Shown: positions 21,973-36,399, numbered from the stretch's first letter. The stretch is 64,000 nt of DNA from Diplosphaera chodatii (GCA_032358165.1 JAALGY010000042.1:620001-684000); one strand, 5' to 3'. The notes: generated from the sequence alone by a model not told the origin. Numbers and translations: made by a program.

Positions 21973-24900
21973 TCACATGCCAGCAAAGGGGAAGAAGCGC
22001 AGGGCGCCATCCATGCCACACACCATCAGACCGTCATCAACAAACTGAAGGCCTACACAGCATGCCAAATGACATCAGGAGATGCCGTGTTACACGCACG
22101 GCAGCATGGGTCCCTGAAGCTTCGCCCCTAGGCAACACATGCGTGACCAGAGCTTACAACATCTCGCTGTATGCTTCACGCAGCACGTGCGCACCTGTGA
22201 CCTCATGGCGGTGGTGCTGCAGCGCATCCGCGAAGAAGCCACGCCCTGCAAAGATGCCAAACGCATCTCAAGACACTCCTCACGCTCATCAACATGCTCG
22301 TGGCACAGCGACAGGGGTCCAAGATGGGATGATCTTCAGCGAAGTCGGCGGATCTCATCATCGGATGGAGGTCTGTTGCACCTAGGCCTGCACATTTGAC
22401 CGGCGACTTCCCACCTCTGGAGTACTGCGCGGTGTCCAGCGTCAGCAGCAGCTGCCCACGGTGCGGCGCCCACAGCTTGACGCAGCCGTCGCGGCCGCCC
22501 GAGGCCAGGACGGTAGCGCCGGAAGCAGGAAGCCGCCCGGCCGCCAGGGCGCTGACGCCGCTCGGGTGCGCCTCCCGCGCCTCCCACGCCGGCCGCGCTG
22601 CGGAGACACCACAGGCTTGCATCAGCATCAGCAAGCCCGCCAGCGTGTTCATGAAGCATCTGCTGTCCACCTGACAGTGGCTTGAAGGCGCCAGTGGAGC
22701 ACCCTGGCCGCACACGCCCCTTCCCGTCCGATGCCGACCCGAGGCCCCGCTGCAGATGGCACCGGCAAGCCTGGTCCGCCAGAAGCATGGGCTGCCCGGT
22801 CCAGCTGCGACACCCCGGGCGAGGCCGCGCACCTGCGAGGCCGGCGCCGAGGGAGCGCACGTCCGTGGCGACCAGGTGGCCGTCCTCGTCGGCGGACGCC
22901 AGCAGCCGGCCGCCGGGCAGCGCCGCCAGCCGCGTCACCATCGCCTGCCGGCAGCAGGATGCACATCGGGTGACAGGGTCAAAATTCAGAATGATTGCAG
23001 ACCACAAGACTCGACAGATCGTGTCTCTGCCGCCTGTCAGCAGCTGGGTGCACTCAGCAAGGGCAGGTCACCGATGTGGAACAGACAGTCATGCTAGTCC
23101 TGGCTTGCGGAATGCGGTTTGTGGTGGCCAAGTGTGTGCCAGGTATGTCCTCGCCCAGATGACCAAGGGGGCAAACTCAGGCTGCCACAGGATCAGAGTT
23201 TTGTAGCCCTTGCAGCTGCAGGCACCTGGTGGAAGGGCAGCGTGCTGATGCATGCGGCCTGCGGCGGCGCGAGCGTGTCCCAGATGCCGACGTTGACGCC
23301 CCGGCCGCCCAGGCCACCGGCTGCGATCACGCTGCTGCTGCCGCCAACAAATGCAACATCGCACCCGCGCCGCTGCAGGACCTGCACGAGCAGCAAGGCG
23401 ATTGCATGTGTCGGGAGCAGAACGCTTGCCTGGAGTCGTGCAATCTGTATTTGTGCGGCACACACTCGCAGGTGAGCCCGGGCTCTCAAGCCTAGTGGAC
23501 CTGCTGCAGGTGCTGCCGGGATGCCGGCACCTTGCAATGGTCAAATGCAAGTGCGTGTGCCGTGGTCACGCTAATCAACATGGGGCATGTGACGCTGGAT
23601 GTTGCACACCCCCCCACCTGCAGGGCCCAGTCGGCGCGGCCCAGGCCCCCGCGGCGGGGGGCGTCCAGGCGCCAGGCCCCCAGCAGCCCGCCCTCCCCCA
23701 CCGCCGCAAACCGCCCCCCGCACCCGCTGAACCGCACCTGCCCAAGCAGCGGCCGCGCAATTCAGGTAACCTTTGGCTTGTACGATGTCTCTCTCATTAG
23801 CAGACGCTTTCCACCTGAGGCTGCCCGCCCAGGTGACACTGGTGTAGGCTGCAGGTGCGATGATTGCAGGTGCGGCAGCGTGGCCGCAGCTTCAAACTGG
23901 GCATTGAGGGCGCGCACTGAAGCTGGGCGGCCCCAGTGGGGCACTGCTGCTGCGGTGGCCGCGTGCCGCCCCGCAACCGGTGCAAACGTCAGCGTCGGGC
24001 TGGTCGCCAGCGCGCTGCTGCGCACGTCTGCACCCTCACAGAGCACGGTTGTCATGAGGTTTTCAAGCAACACCCTACGTGTGGCATACTGGAATGAGAG
24101 CCACAGCAGACTGCAGCCGGGACTGCCATCACCGTGCTGCTGCTTGGGCTTGCCTATGACACCTTCCTTGGTATTGTATGCTTTCAGCAACATTATCACC
24201 ATCATCGCGCATTCATTCAGACACCTGGCTCGTCTGTCAGAGGCGTGTAGCCGGCGGTGGACACCGCGTCACCAAAGCGCCACAGGTACACCTCGCCGCC
24301 CGCGGACCCTGCAGGGGTTCATCTTGGGTTGAGGCCGCAGGTGCTGGGCCCAGCCACAGCATTGTTGCAAGTACAGCATGAGCATTGAACACACTCCTCG
24401 AGATGTGTGTCCAAGGCCGTCAATGCACATCGACCGACTGCAACGGTTGGCGCACCCGAAAGGTACAGCGGCCGCGAGGGGTGTGCGTCCATGGTGCCAG
24501 TAAGCACAGCAGACGCTGACGCCTGCACACAGTAGACCACAATGTAATCCCATGTCCAGGCATCACTGTGCGTCATGCAGGAGCAGCTGCACTCATGCAG
24601 ACTGCAGCCTTTGCTCTGTCCTGTTGATGTGCAACTCACGGCTGCCTGGTCACTGAGTTCGTCTCACCTGCACATGCGCCAGCGCAGCAGCAACAGGGTC
24701 CTGCCGGAGCGCCATGGAGGGCGACGGGGCCAGCTGCGGGCGGGGGCGGGCGCCCTCCTGCTGCGGCGGCTTCGGCTGCTGCGGGCTGCCTGATGTTGCC
24801 GCCCGCTGCTGGCCGGGCTGCTGTGGGGTGGGCGCCAGCACCTGCAACGGCGATGCATGGCTGACAGCTGCCAGACGCCAGGGCAGTTTTGCACACGCAC

Positions 24901-27900
24901 ATCGTGAAATGTGGATCGATATCGGCACTGTGCTGAGAAGGTTACCTCCCAGGGGTCGGGCGGCCACCGCACGGCGTCAAACACGCTGCTGACCAGGCTG
25001 CTGAACGCCCACCCGCGGGGCGTGCCTATCAATTCACAGCTTGAACTCAGTTCCCGCAGTGCATGTACTGCTCTACATTGGAGTCAAACATTCTGGAAAT
25101 GGATGACGACGGCGATTGGTACGTGCATGGCATACACCAACATGTGCAGGTCTGCACCTGCTGGGGACTCTGGCAGCGAGGCGTCTGGCGGCAACATGAT
25201 GCGGCCCTGTAGCAGGCCGCCCGCTGAGCTGGCGGCCGCCACTGGCCGCGGCTCAGCGCCAGGGCCCAGACCGAAGCTGCCTGCGCACATGAAACATCAG
25301 ATGCTTGCCGAGGTGCAGCCTGGACGAGTTGCGGCCACGATACTCGTGGGAGAGGGGTCAGGCTTGCGCTGAGGCAATGAAAAGGCATCGCATTGCCAGG
25401 GTTTGTTTATCAGCGAACTGTGCTCTGTGGCCTCATGCCCCCATGTCTGCCTCCCTCTCTCACCGGACCACATATGACACTGAGCTGACAGCGGCATATG
25501 CTTCTGAAATGATGTTCAGGCTGCACAACGCTGTCTGCTGCGCACCGTTGTTCGCAGCAGCTGCGGCGGTGAGGCGGCCATGCTGCGCCTGCAGCACCTC
25601 CCAGCTGGCATCAACTGCGAGCAGTGCGCCCCCGTGCGTAGATGCATGCACGCTGTTGCCTGCAACCACAGTTTTCCCGTGTTGACTGGGACCACCACAG
25701 TCTTGTATGAGCTCGGTCGGATAGCTTGCGTCTGCTGGAAGACCCTCTCAGGCAGCTGCAGCTGCGCTGCATGTTGGGCATTTCCTCGCTGCAAGCGGAT
25801 CACCTGCGGCACTGCTGCTGCGGTAGCTGCGCAGTGAGGCAGCTGAGGGTGATGGCGGCGGCGGCGGCAGGAGCGGCACCTGCTGCGCCGGTGCCGCCAC
25901 CGCCAGAAAGCTCTGGACAAACCTCAGAGGAGCCCTGGCAGCAGCATGTGGAGCATGCTAGGTTTGGCTGCAAGACCACTTGGCATGTAAACCACTGAAC
26001 AAGCATGTCAACGGTGGCATGCAGTGCAGCACTGCACTGCCACAGCATGTCGAACACCCGAAGTAGAGGCGCTTATCCCAGTCTTGCAAGGCACACCTGC
26101 TGCCATCAGTCACAAGGCCAACTTTTGTCAGCTGCACTAGCTGCTCCTGCAGCGCAGCCTGCCGGGCTGCGCTGTCCTGCAGCTGCAGCGGCCGTTGCGG
26201 CGGCACTGTTGACAGGCCCGCAAGTGCACCCTGCACCTGTTTGCAGCGGACACAAACGTTGACCAAGTGCACTACACAGAGTCCACTGGGCGACGTGGCA
26301 GTCTACCAAAGCAAAGCATGACCGCTGTTGCGCCAGCAGGCGGCCCACCGCCTGCAGTGCTGCCGCTGCAGCGAGCTGCTGCTGCCGCAGGCGCGCAGCG
26401 GCGCCGCCAAGCCGCTGCAGGGCAGCCTTGCTGCCGTGGTCGCTGGTGGTGGTGCCACCGTCCAACACTGCCGCAGACTGTGCAATCTTCAGCAGCATCA
26501 GCGCCAGGAGGGGTTGACCCAGGGCCTCCGCTGCCCTGGCTGAGCCAGCTGTCAGCCGTGCCAGATGCTGGCGTTGCCCTGCAGATAAGCAAGAACATGT
26601 GAACTTTGCCACCACCGCATACAAGCCTGGCCGCACTTGATCTGATGTACACAAGTTGCGACATATCGACCTCAGCCACGTCGCTGCTGTTGCCAGCTGC
26701 CCACTACAGGGCACCATGCTCTTCAGACAGGACTCTGACAAATCAATGGTGTTAAGCAGTGCCAGCATGACAGCTGTACCTTGCAGGCGTGTGGCGTCAG
26801 CCTCGAAGCAGCGCCGCAGCAGGTCAAGCGCCGCCACCGAAGCGCACAGCGCTTGGGCTGCTGTCGGCAGCCACGGCGGCGGCACAGCCGCCAGCGCAGC
26901 CGCGGCTGCAGCGGTGTCCCCCACAGCAAAGTGCAGCGCTGCCGCGCCCCAGGCATCGCCCGCCGCCTCCGCCTCTGCAGCGGCAGGCTTTCTGTTGGTG
27001 AGCCAGGGACGATGCAGAGGGCTGCCTGCATGAGGCGCCAACAGCACTGCGGGGCAGCCTGCCAGCCCAAGTACCCAATGATGCAGGTATGCTCGTCAAC
27101 AGCAGGCTGTCACCATGCTGCACCAGGGGAGGTACACGAATTTGCTCACATTCATGTCCACCTGCTCTGCACATGCGGGAGGCGGCAAGCTCTGGCGTGT
27201 TGTGATTGCACCCGCATAGTAGCAAAGACAGGTTTGACTGGAGGGCGCTGATGACACATGCACCTGGCAGCAGCTCTGTGGCGACCACACCCCGCAGCAG
27301 GGGCCCCGGCGCCGCCGCTGCGCCCGACGCCGGGGGCTTGGCGGCGTCCAGCAGGCGCGCCAGGAGCAGCGCCAGCTGCGGGTCGCCCATCTCGCGGGCG
27401 CACACGCCCACAGCGTCCTTCAATGCGCCCGCTGCATGTGCACGCAGGGCAGGGTGCATCGCAAACAAGCAATTATGCTTGCGTTGCAGAAGCTGCCCTA
27501 AAAGGCACTTGGCGGACAGCTGTGCTGCAACACTGACTCAACAGCCGCACAGCACAGCAACAATTTACGTCGACTACATGCTCGCAGGCAGACATGGACA
27601 GCGACCAGCGCCGCCTGGAGACGCACCCAGCACGAAGAAGGTGGCTGCCAGCTCCTGCTTGTGCTGGCCGAGCAGCACGTACGCGTTCTTGGCGGCGGCG
27701 GCGCGGTTGGCCTCCTGCGAGAAGTCGCGCGCCAGAAAGTCCGCCAGCTTCTTGGGGCCGCCCATGCGGAACAGCCCTGGAGCAAACCATTCGGAGCTGG
27801 AGAGCAGGGTCTGCGGGCATGTGCATCAGTGTTCAACGCTCAGAATCCTCAACAGCTTCAGCACTGGCGGCTGCCCTCGCATGTGAGCATTGGCATGCCT

Positions 27901-30900
27901 CATGGTATTCAGCTGGCTTGATGTGCATGTGGTGCAAGTTGCTCCCAGTGTGGTAGCATTCACTGACCTTGGAGGAGCTGCTTCTTGCCCAGGGCCACAT
28001 ACATCAGGGCGCAGGCGTGTGGGTCCCGCTTTGCTGCGAACTGCGCTTTTGCCAGCTCCTCTGCTTTGGCCCTGGCAACGTGATGCAAAGATGATTTATT
28101 GACAGAGCTCATGTCTGCTCATACGGCGCAGACAGCACCTGGGACCTGCCAGCACAAGGATAGTGCACACCTCAGCAGCTGGGGGTCTGTGAGCCAGAAC
28201 CCGGCGCCTATAGAGCGCAGCGCATGCCACGACAGCCGCAGTTCGTCTGCAGACGCTGCTGGCACGGCTGAGAAGCTGGCACTAGTTTGTTGGGAAGCTG
28301 GCTTCGCTTCGTCAGGCACCTGAGAGCGTGAGCAGGACAGCATCCGTTGGAGCACAAAAGATGACAGTGGGAAGTGTTCTTGGAGCAGTGCACAATCTCA
28401 CATCAACTTCGGCCACAAAATGTGCAGTGCTCATACTTTGCCCTTTTGCAGGCTTGCAATGCAACAAGACAAGCAAGAACAAGCAAGCTCACCAGAGGTA
28501 GCAGGCTGTCGAGCAGAGCGGCCTGTGAGTCAGATTGGGCCGCCCACAGCACCGCATCGCCGCCGCAGCCCGGCAGCAGCCCTGTGCTCGTGAGCCATGG
28601 CCCCTGCATTGTGCCAGCAACACACATCAGCAACCTCCCCAGTCAGTGTGTTGGTGCATCACACAGACAATGACAACCATCTATGAAAACTGGAGTTGCG
28701 AGCAGCTTTCCTGTCAGATGACAAGGCCATACTAGGGCTGCGATTACATCACCTGCGTCTCGTGGTCATCTTTCTGCCCCAGACCCTCGGGCGCCTCCTG
28801 CAGCAGCATGCCGAGGCGGAGGGCCAGCACCGCCCGGCGCGCTGCAGCATCCAGTGCTGCAGCCTGCCCACCCCGGCCACGAGCAACCCCGGTGCCGCTG
28901 CCGCTGCTGAGGAACTGCGCTGCGGTGCCGCCGGCTGACCCGGCCGCGGCCTCGACGGCCAGCTGCACCAGGCGCAGCACCCGCAGCGAGTCTGGGCGGT
29001 CCAGCCCCGGCAGCGTCGGGCTGGATGTGGCAGAAGCGGCAGCAGCCTCCGAGATCTTCTCAGGCTGCCCATTGGCAGCAGCAGCATCTTGGGCAGGCAT
29101 GTCCCGCATGGCGCTCTCGGGCGCGTCCAGCCGCAGCAAAGAAAATGCTGAGGCGTCCGCCCGGTGAGCTGCGGACCCATTCGCCTTCCCGCCTGCATCA
29201 TCCTCATGCACCCCCAGCTGCTGCCGCAGAGCAGCCAGCTCATCATGCGTCAGCGGGTCTGCCGTCGGGAGGGTCTGGCGGCTGGCAGGTGCGCTGTGCT
29301 GGGGCTGCCCGGCACCAGCTGAGCCGCGCATGGTGCTGCTGCCGCCGTGAATGTCATGCACGCGTGTCGAGCTCCCTGGCACGGAAGGCTGCTGAGTGGC
29401 GGCTGGACCGGATAGGCTGAAGCCTCCCCCGCCAAACGCCGACATGTCCAGCTGGCCAGTGTCCAGTGCAGAGCTGGAGGCTGTTGAGACACGGGGCAGC
29501 TGCGGAGGCGTTGGCACCAGGCCAAATGCCGTCATGTCGAGCTCCCCGCTCTCAAGTTGGGAGGTATCAGAAGGCTGCTGCTGCTGCGGGACTGGCTCTG
29601 TCGCAAGTCCGAAGGCTGACATGTCCAGCATGCCTGTGTCCGTGGCAGACTGCTGCTGCTGAGGCGGCTGCTGCTGCTGCTGGGGAGTCGAAGGTGGCTC
29701 TGGCTCTGTTCCGAGGCCAAACGCTGACATGTCCAGCATGCCCGTGTCAAGTGCAGACTGCTGCTGCTGTGCAAGCTGCAGCTGCTGGGGAGTCGAAGGT
29801 GGCTCTGGCTCTGTCGCAACCCCGAAGGCTGACATGTCCAGCATGCCTGTGTCCAGCGCGGACTGCTGCTGCTGGGCGGGCTGCTGCAGTGGAGCAGATG
29901 GCCCTGCATTTGCTACAAGCCCAAAGGCTGACATGTCCAGCATGCCGCTGTCTACTGCCGCACTGGCTGGGGCTGCTGATCTGGTCGGTGCAGGGGATGG
30001 CGCTGCTCCTGCATCTGCTTCCTCCTGGTAACCCGCAAGCTGCTCAGCCCAAGCCAGCCAGCGGGGGTCGATGAGCTTGCATATGCTGAGTGTTTGCTCC
30101 GCCTGCAGCATGCCAAGGTGCAACCTCAGGCAAGTGTGAAAGCAAAAATCACCACTGGGTCAGCACTCAGATCAGATGGCTCACCTGGTTGCTGCTGGTG
30201 GCTGCACGCACTGCTGCAAAGACATGTCCCAAGTTGCCAGCGGCCAGTGCGGTCGCAAGAGCCATGGGGTGGAATGCTGGCAACAACCAGCTGCCGGCAG
30301 CGGCTGCTGTCAGGGGTACAGACCCGACTTCGGCATCACTGGCATGCTGCATTCTGCAGGAATGAAAACGCAAGTGTAGGCTTTGGCTTCCCTTGAGATT
30401 CGTGCCAAAACGCGCTTGCAGGGGAGCTCTGCGCACCAAACTTGTACCATGAGCACAGTACTGCAGTCAAAGGTGCGATCAGATGCAGCGCAACACTACC
30501 TGTCAGACACAGCTAGCAGCTGGGACCCAGCAGCAGCCACCAGCCCCACTGCCCCATCTGGCTGACTGCAGGTGCTCAAAGCCGAGATGGGCGGTGTATC
30601 AGCTGCCATCGCAACCCTTGGGGCCCAGTTGCCACCGACAACCTGAGGTGAAGCAGGAGACACATCAACGATTGAAGCCTTAATGGTAAGGAACCTGCTG
30701 GCCATATGGAAGCAAGTAGCTGCAGCAGCAATAAAGCACCTGCGACCAGAGCTGCGTGCCAGCACCGCCGCATGAGATGGCCAGCAGCGGTGGAACAATG
30801 CCACCCTGGGGCACGAAGGCCAGCGCAGCAGTGGCTGTTGCGAGGGGTAGCCTGACGGCCTCATCAAACCTGCATGGCGCACTTGCTAAAGGGTCACCAC

Positions 30901-33900
30901 GACAGCTGCTGCAATGTACACTGGAGGTGGCAGCTGCTCAACACAGTCTTGAATGTTTGCACTTGCGTCCCTCACCCATACCTGAAGTCGCTATCTACAG
31001 ACGCTGAAGCACACCAGACGTGCAGCTGCGCAACGCCGCCTCCAGTCGTGGATGTGGCCGCAAGCCAACCCGCGCATGGTGAGATGGCAACACGTTCGAC
31101 TGTAGCACTGCTGCCCAGTCCGAGCTCAGCGATCTGCTGTGCCTTCACGGGCTGACTGGGCGCTTGGCTGCCTGCACCGCACGGGCACTATCAGCATCAA
31201 TGTACTAAGCCTGCCGCAACAGGTCTCACCTGCCACTGGCGCATACACTCATGGTCATTTGACTCACTCGATCCGGTCTGGTCACCTGTGACTGCGCTGA
31301 CGGACATGACAAGGATGCTGCTGCTGTCGCGGGCAGCCCCTGCCAACAGCAAGGACCCATCAAGCGACGCGGCACATACTTTGGCGCCTGATGCTTCATC
31401 GCCACAGCCCAGCCCGACTGGCAGGGTTGCCGCAGGCTGCATGGCAGGCGCTGCCCCATCCACTGCTGGAGCCGCCACCTGCACATGAGTTGCGGCCATA
31501 CATCAGGCTACGAGACTATTGGCAATGCCTGCTCAACTCCGCGACTGGGGTGAATGGGACTTTGGTAAGCATACAGTCATGGCTGCAAGATCACCTGCCA
31601 GACTGCCAGGGTGGCATCGCCGTCAGGATGCCAGACCAAGCCAGCCAAAAGTGCATCGTCATTGGCGCTGCCATCTGCGCCGCTGCTGCTTGCTTCCCTC
31701 GATGCTCCAGCGCGGCTCTGATTCTGGACCGGTGGCGGCAGCTGCCAGAGGCCTGCGATGGATCCAGTGCTGGTGGCCGGCAGCTCCAGCTGGAGGAATG
31801 GTAGAGGTCCAGGCTTGGCATCAGCTCCGCAGCCTGCGACTGGGGACACCGCCACCGCGGCGTCGTGAGCTGCCGCTAAGAAGGTCTGCCCTTCCATCCT
31901 GCAACAGAGTAGGGAGCTGCCCTTACAGGCCTGCGCAGTTCGTCGGCAACCTGGTTGACCTGTCACTCCTAGCATGTCACCGACCACGGCAGCATTGCAA
32001 GCAGGTCTGCAGTGCCACCTGAGCCATGCTAGCGCTGTGCAGCCGCCCATGCCCGGAACGGGCCCGACCAGGCGCAGGTCGGGCTGCGTCCACAGCAGCG
32101 GCGGACCAGATGCCGCTGCCGTTGCCAGCAGCCCCGTCGCTGTGTCAGCCGCAAGCACGTGCACTGCGCCAGCGTGGCCGCCTGCAAATGCAAAACAGTC
32201 CACTATGAGCCGCCAATGTCTGCCACAGTTGCAGTTCTGCTGCATCCTCATCTTTGCTGCTATGCACAACAGTACATACATGCAGGCGGTGGGGATGCAG
32301 CACGGCTTGAACAGCACACGGGCACTGGTTCATGCGATTCAGTGAGCCTGGCAATCAAACGGGCAAGCTTGTCCAGCAGCTATTTCCCGCAGACGGGCTG
32401 CCTCACCTAGCAACACATCTGCGTGGCAGCGGACGGGCATGTGCTGCAGTGCAGGCGCATGCTTTCCAATGCCGGCACCCGGTGTGGGTGCTGACATGGG
32501 GCTGCTGACAGCGTCACCACCGCCGAAAGCATCCACCCTGCAGCGATCGTCATCGAATTTAGCACAACACCAGGGATGTAAATGTATGTACTGTGCACCA
32601 GGCAAATCCGCAACCCAGTGTGCAGCAGCACGTCAGACGTCCAGCAAGCAAGCATGCACGGCCCGCACGACCCTACCTGTGTGTCCGCAGACGCAGGGAG
32701 GCGCCGCTGGGCTGCCAGCTCTCCACAGCACTCATGGCGGGCACATCGCCGTCCAGGCTGACGTGGCAGCTCAGCCCCGCGCCAGCCTGCAGAACAAAGC
32801 CTGACTCATCTGAGGACACACACACAGCCCCTTTGCTGCATGGCAGGATGTCGGACGGCCTGGAAGCATCCCAGACATTTGTCACGGCACTGAGAGCGCA
32901 ACTGAGCATGAGCACACTGCACGCAGCTGGCGGGCAGCACCTGTGCAGACGGGCTGTCTGAGGCTGCGCTGTCTGCCGGCAGTGGGGAGGCGCCCCAGAG
33001 GACGGCCCGCGGCGGCGCCAGCAGCCGTGAGCCTGACGTCTGGTTGGGCAGCCCTGCATTTCACACATAGGTTGTGTGAAGCAGCGATGAGGCATTTGAT
33101 AGGTATCTCATTTGAAGTAGCCGAAAGCGGCATTCCATTATGTTGCAAGCAGCTCGAAAGGCACGAGCGCGGCACCCCAGCACCTCCCACCAGCAGCAAT
33201 CCTGGCGGGCACAGCAGGTGTTGCAAGAACAGGCTGAAGGACGACGACAACAAGGTCCGTGTTGCAGAGCAATACTGACAGCCCACCGTTCATGGTGACG
33301 CCTGACAGGCGGTCCACGGCCCACAGCCACAGGCGGCGCATGCCGCTGTCGTCACGCCCCACCGCCGTAAGCCACAGCACCTTGGCAGCGCGCCGCGCTG
33401 CACCTGCAGAGTTCAGAGGTGTTGCTCAGGAGGAACAGACTCGCAGAGTTTGCAGGATGTGGCTCTGACCTTGGTCTACACCTCCCACGCTCACAGCTTC
33501 TGTGGGTGAAACACGCTTGCCCCAGGTTTGTGCAGGTTCCTGTTGCCTATGACAACTGCAGTGCCCTGCCGTCCGTGGCTGTCTCTAGTTATTACGATGT
33601 ACGCTACCTTACCTGCGACTGCCGCGACTGCATCGGGGGGCGGCCAGCCCCAGCAGGCGGTGATGTCAGTGCCACCAGGAGGGCTGCCAGCAGGCGATGC
33701 CCCTGGCGGCGCGATGACGAGGGTGCAGCAGAAGTGTGCCGCTGTATCGGACGCCGCCTCTGGAGCCCCAACCCCGTCGCCTCCAAACATGGGAGCCAGT
33801 CGAACCTGCAAGGGTCATATGGAGGGCTGTGACGCCGCCATCCTACATGAGTGTTGCAGGACTCAGATCACCTGGTGTTCTGGCGTTGCTGTGTTCTTGA

Positions 33901-35843
33901 CGTGCTGCACAATGGGATGTGCCAGCCAGCCGTGCGCCCAGGAGGTACCGCAGTACACACAGCGCATCGGTATTGCAGACCAGGAGTTCTGGGTGCTCTG
34001 GATGGCGCACCTCGACCCACAGGCGCAGCACGCCATCGGTGCCGCTGGTCAGCAGCGCCGGGTGCGCCGCGCCGCCCTCCTCATCGTCCGCGGCGTTGCC
34101 CCATAGCCGCTCCATCTGTGAACGCAGGAATAGTCCAGGGGATCAGACGACGCTGCGCTCCCGGTTGCAGTGTAGTTTTTGCCACGCCTCAATGCAAAAT
34201 GGTGTCCCGCAAGAGGTTCACATTTCGACTGTGCGGTCAGCTGTTTTGCACGGCAGCATCAAGGCATCACCGTGGTGCTGACCTGCGGCGATGCATGGCC
34301 CAGGGCCCCGCCGGGGCTCCACTGCAGCCCAGTCACGCCACTGGGATGCCGCAGCCGCTCCGCCCGCGCCGACAACTGCACCGGTAGTTGGCATGGTGAA
34401 AGCAGGAGCACTGGGAAGCCTGTCTAGCTCGGCAGGAGCATCGCTGGTAGTGACCATGCATGTGGCCGCCAGCATGGCCGCGCCTGCTTGGGCGGGCTGC
34501 CAGGAACGGTGGGGTCGCCGTCGTGTGGCGTGAGCGGCTGCGGCCACCAGACAGTGACATGGCTGCCGCCGGAGGCCGCCGTGGCTGAGGGCGCCCAGGC
34601 GCCGGCGCCCGCTGCAATGAGCGTCTGCAAAAAGCACCCACCATGGGAAGACAGTGACACAGGCCGGCTTCCATCGATGCACTAGAGGTTCCAGCCATCA
34701 GCGCTGCCACAGTGTGCTGTTTAGCCCTGTATGATGACCAGCAGACCTGCGGTTCTGGCGTCTGCACATGCCACAGGTCCTCGAGGGTGGGGATCTGGGC
34801 ATCCGCGAAGCCCGCTGGAACATGACTGGCGGCAGCAGACGCGGCATCTGGCAGCCGCAGCCAGCGTGGCCGCACATGCAGCATTGTGACGCCGCCACCT
34901 GCAGCAAGCGAGTCCAATGTGTTGGCTGGTGGCCGCCTGCTGCCTGGACGGTGATGTCCCACAAGTGGACCAGCTGCTCATGTTGAAAGCTGGCAGCACC
35001 TCAGCAGGCACCTGCATCGGACACCAGGATGCCGTCGCAGGCCTGGGCCCACGCCACGGCCACGGCGTCGGCTGGCAGCGTGCCCACGGCCAGCAGCTGG
35101 TGCACCTGATCTGCTGCCGCACCCGGACCGTCTGATACCCCACCCTCCGGCACTCGCAGCCTGTAAGGTGTGTTGCTGATGCTATCAAGTCCCTACGTGT
35201 TTTCCTTGTTCCCCTTCTGCAGGTTGATCCACTTGACAAACTTTCGCTGTGACCCCAATGAAGGAGCAGGGTGTCAAGGCCAACCGATGCCTACACAGGG
35301 AGGATGCACCGTGGGCTTGCCTGTCGATGAAGGGCTGCAGTGACAGCAGGTACACATGGCTGCCGGCGGCCGCCACGAGCGCCACCGCACGCCCGTCGTT
35401 GCCGCCGCCCCACGCCAGATGGGACACCGCCGCCGCCGTGCTGCCGCCGCCCTGGTCTGCCAGCTGCAGCAGCGCGGCGGGAGAAGCGCCCGCCGTCTGC
35501 AATGCTGTTTCAGGACCACCAGTCTGCTGGCCGCCCTGCTGGGCATGTACAGAACCACGGGCTGAGCAGGCGGCTGTCCTGCGCATGGCTGCGGGTGCAG
35601 GAGTTGAAGTGCAGTTGCATGGTACAGCACAAGTGGTAACCTCCCGTTCACCTGCAACACGTACAACGCCACAACACCATCGGAGCTGCCGACCGCCACG
35701 ATGTGCGTGTCTGGCAGCGTGGCCAGCGTCAACACTGCCGGCTGGCTGGTGGGAGCGCCTGCTCGACGCTGCGCAACTGTCATGGTCCATTCTCGGGTCA
35801 TGGCGGATTTGCCATCCGCCCCCAAACTGCCACTGGCTGCCAT
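21973..35843 (-). CDS. Rabconnectin-3 / DMXL / Rav1-family WD40 protein (V-ATPase regulator)
   Basis: This family forms the RAVE/rabconnectin-3 complex that reassembles V-ATPase. The gene spans 13.9 kb with many exons. The N terminus gives LPDTHIVAVGSSDGVVALYV (about 35655-35740) from an ATG at 35843. The first propeller follows: VSHLAWGGGNDGRAVALVAA (about 35355-35460), RLRHPSGVTGLQWSPGG (about 34280-34350), PALLTSGTDGVLRLW (about 34000-34060) and MRRLWLWAVDRLSGV (about 33290-33345). The central Rav1p_C-type helical region gives DPHACALMYVALGKKQLLQ (about 27965-28030), PKKLADFLARDFSQEANRAA then YVLLGQHKQELAATFFVLG (about 27630-27770), and LKDAVGVCAREMGDPQLALL (about 27350-27425). C-terminal WD40 repeats follow: FSGCGGRFAAVGEGGLLGAW, GGRGVNVGIWDT, LASADEDGHLVATD and LASGGRDGCVKLW. 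The end is DDGLMVCGMDGALRFF, with the stop at 21973-21975. Exon edges between these anchors are approximate. A long exon (about 28750-30100) carries a repeat array described separately. Confidence 0.85.
29400..29970 (-). repeat. Six-copy LDMSAFG peptide repeat array in the DMXL homologue
   Basis: Within one exon the minus-strand frame repeats a unit of about 20-36 residues. Each starts with (D/E)(T/S)Gx-LDM(S/T)AFG, followed by a Thr-Glu-Pro and Gln-rich spacer. Copies lie at about 29940, 29835, 29735, 29620, 29535 and 29445 on the plus strand. At DNA level the cores are near-identical (GCTGACATGTCCAGC-type on the plus strand), while the spacers vary through CTG/CAG expansion. The array is in frame with the flanking Rav1-like sequence. 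Confidence 0.85.
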
Positions 35844-36399
35844 GCTTGCGTTCCACGGATTGGCTCAGATGCCCGCTGCTTCAGCCGAGATCAACGTCGT
35901 TTGTGGTGCCGCACGCATACTGCGACACATGGTGCCAGCATCGGCGGAGCATTGCTCAACAACTGCAGTTGCACAGAAGGTGCAACTGCCTGTCCATCAG
36001 ATTGTTACCCTCAACGTTGACATGTAACAAGTTGTCGACGTGATCACAGGGCACAGCGTGATACCTACATACGATACCGACCACCTGCTGAGCAATCCTG
36101 CAGGAATGATCCATCAATATGCTGTGCCTGCACAAACGACGCACCTAGCTGCTCTATGTGAGATGCATCATACACATGACGGCATGTGTTAACGTTGCAT
36201 ATGGCAAACGATGGCAGGCATCTTGGATGTTCTCAGTACTCAAGTGCGCACAGCTGCACACGCAGCTGCCACCCCCTGCAGTGTCTCCAAACTTTTGCGT
36301 ACACTGCATGCTTCCTGTACAGAATATGCATCGCGCTCACTGTCCTCATTCCCAGTGAAAACACTTGCACGTTGCAGCAACAGAGGTTCAGAAGCAGCC
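35844..36399. other. Divergent intergenic region, DMXL / TIC20
   Basis: About 555 bases lie between two outward-facing starts. The TIC20 frame stays open upstream to an ATG at 36211, so part of this stretch could be a longer transit peptide; otherwise no coding signal is seen. Confidence 0.4.
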
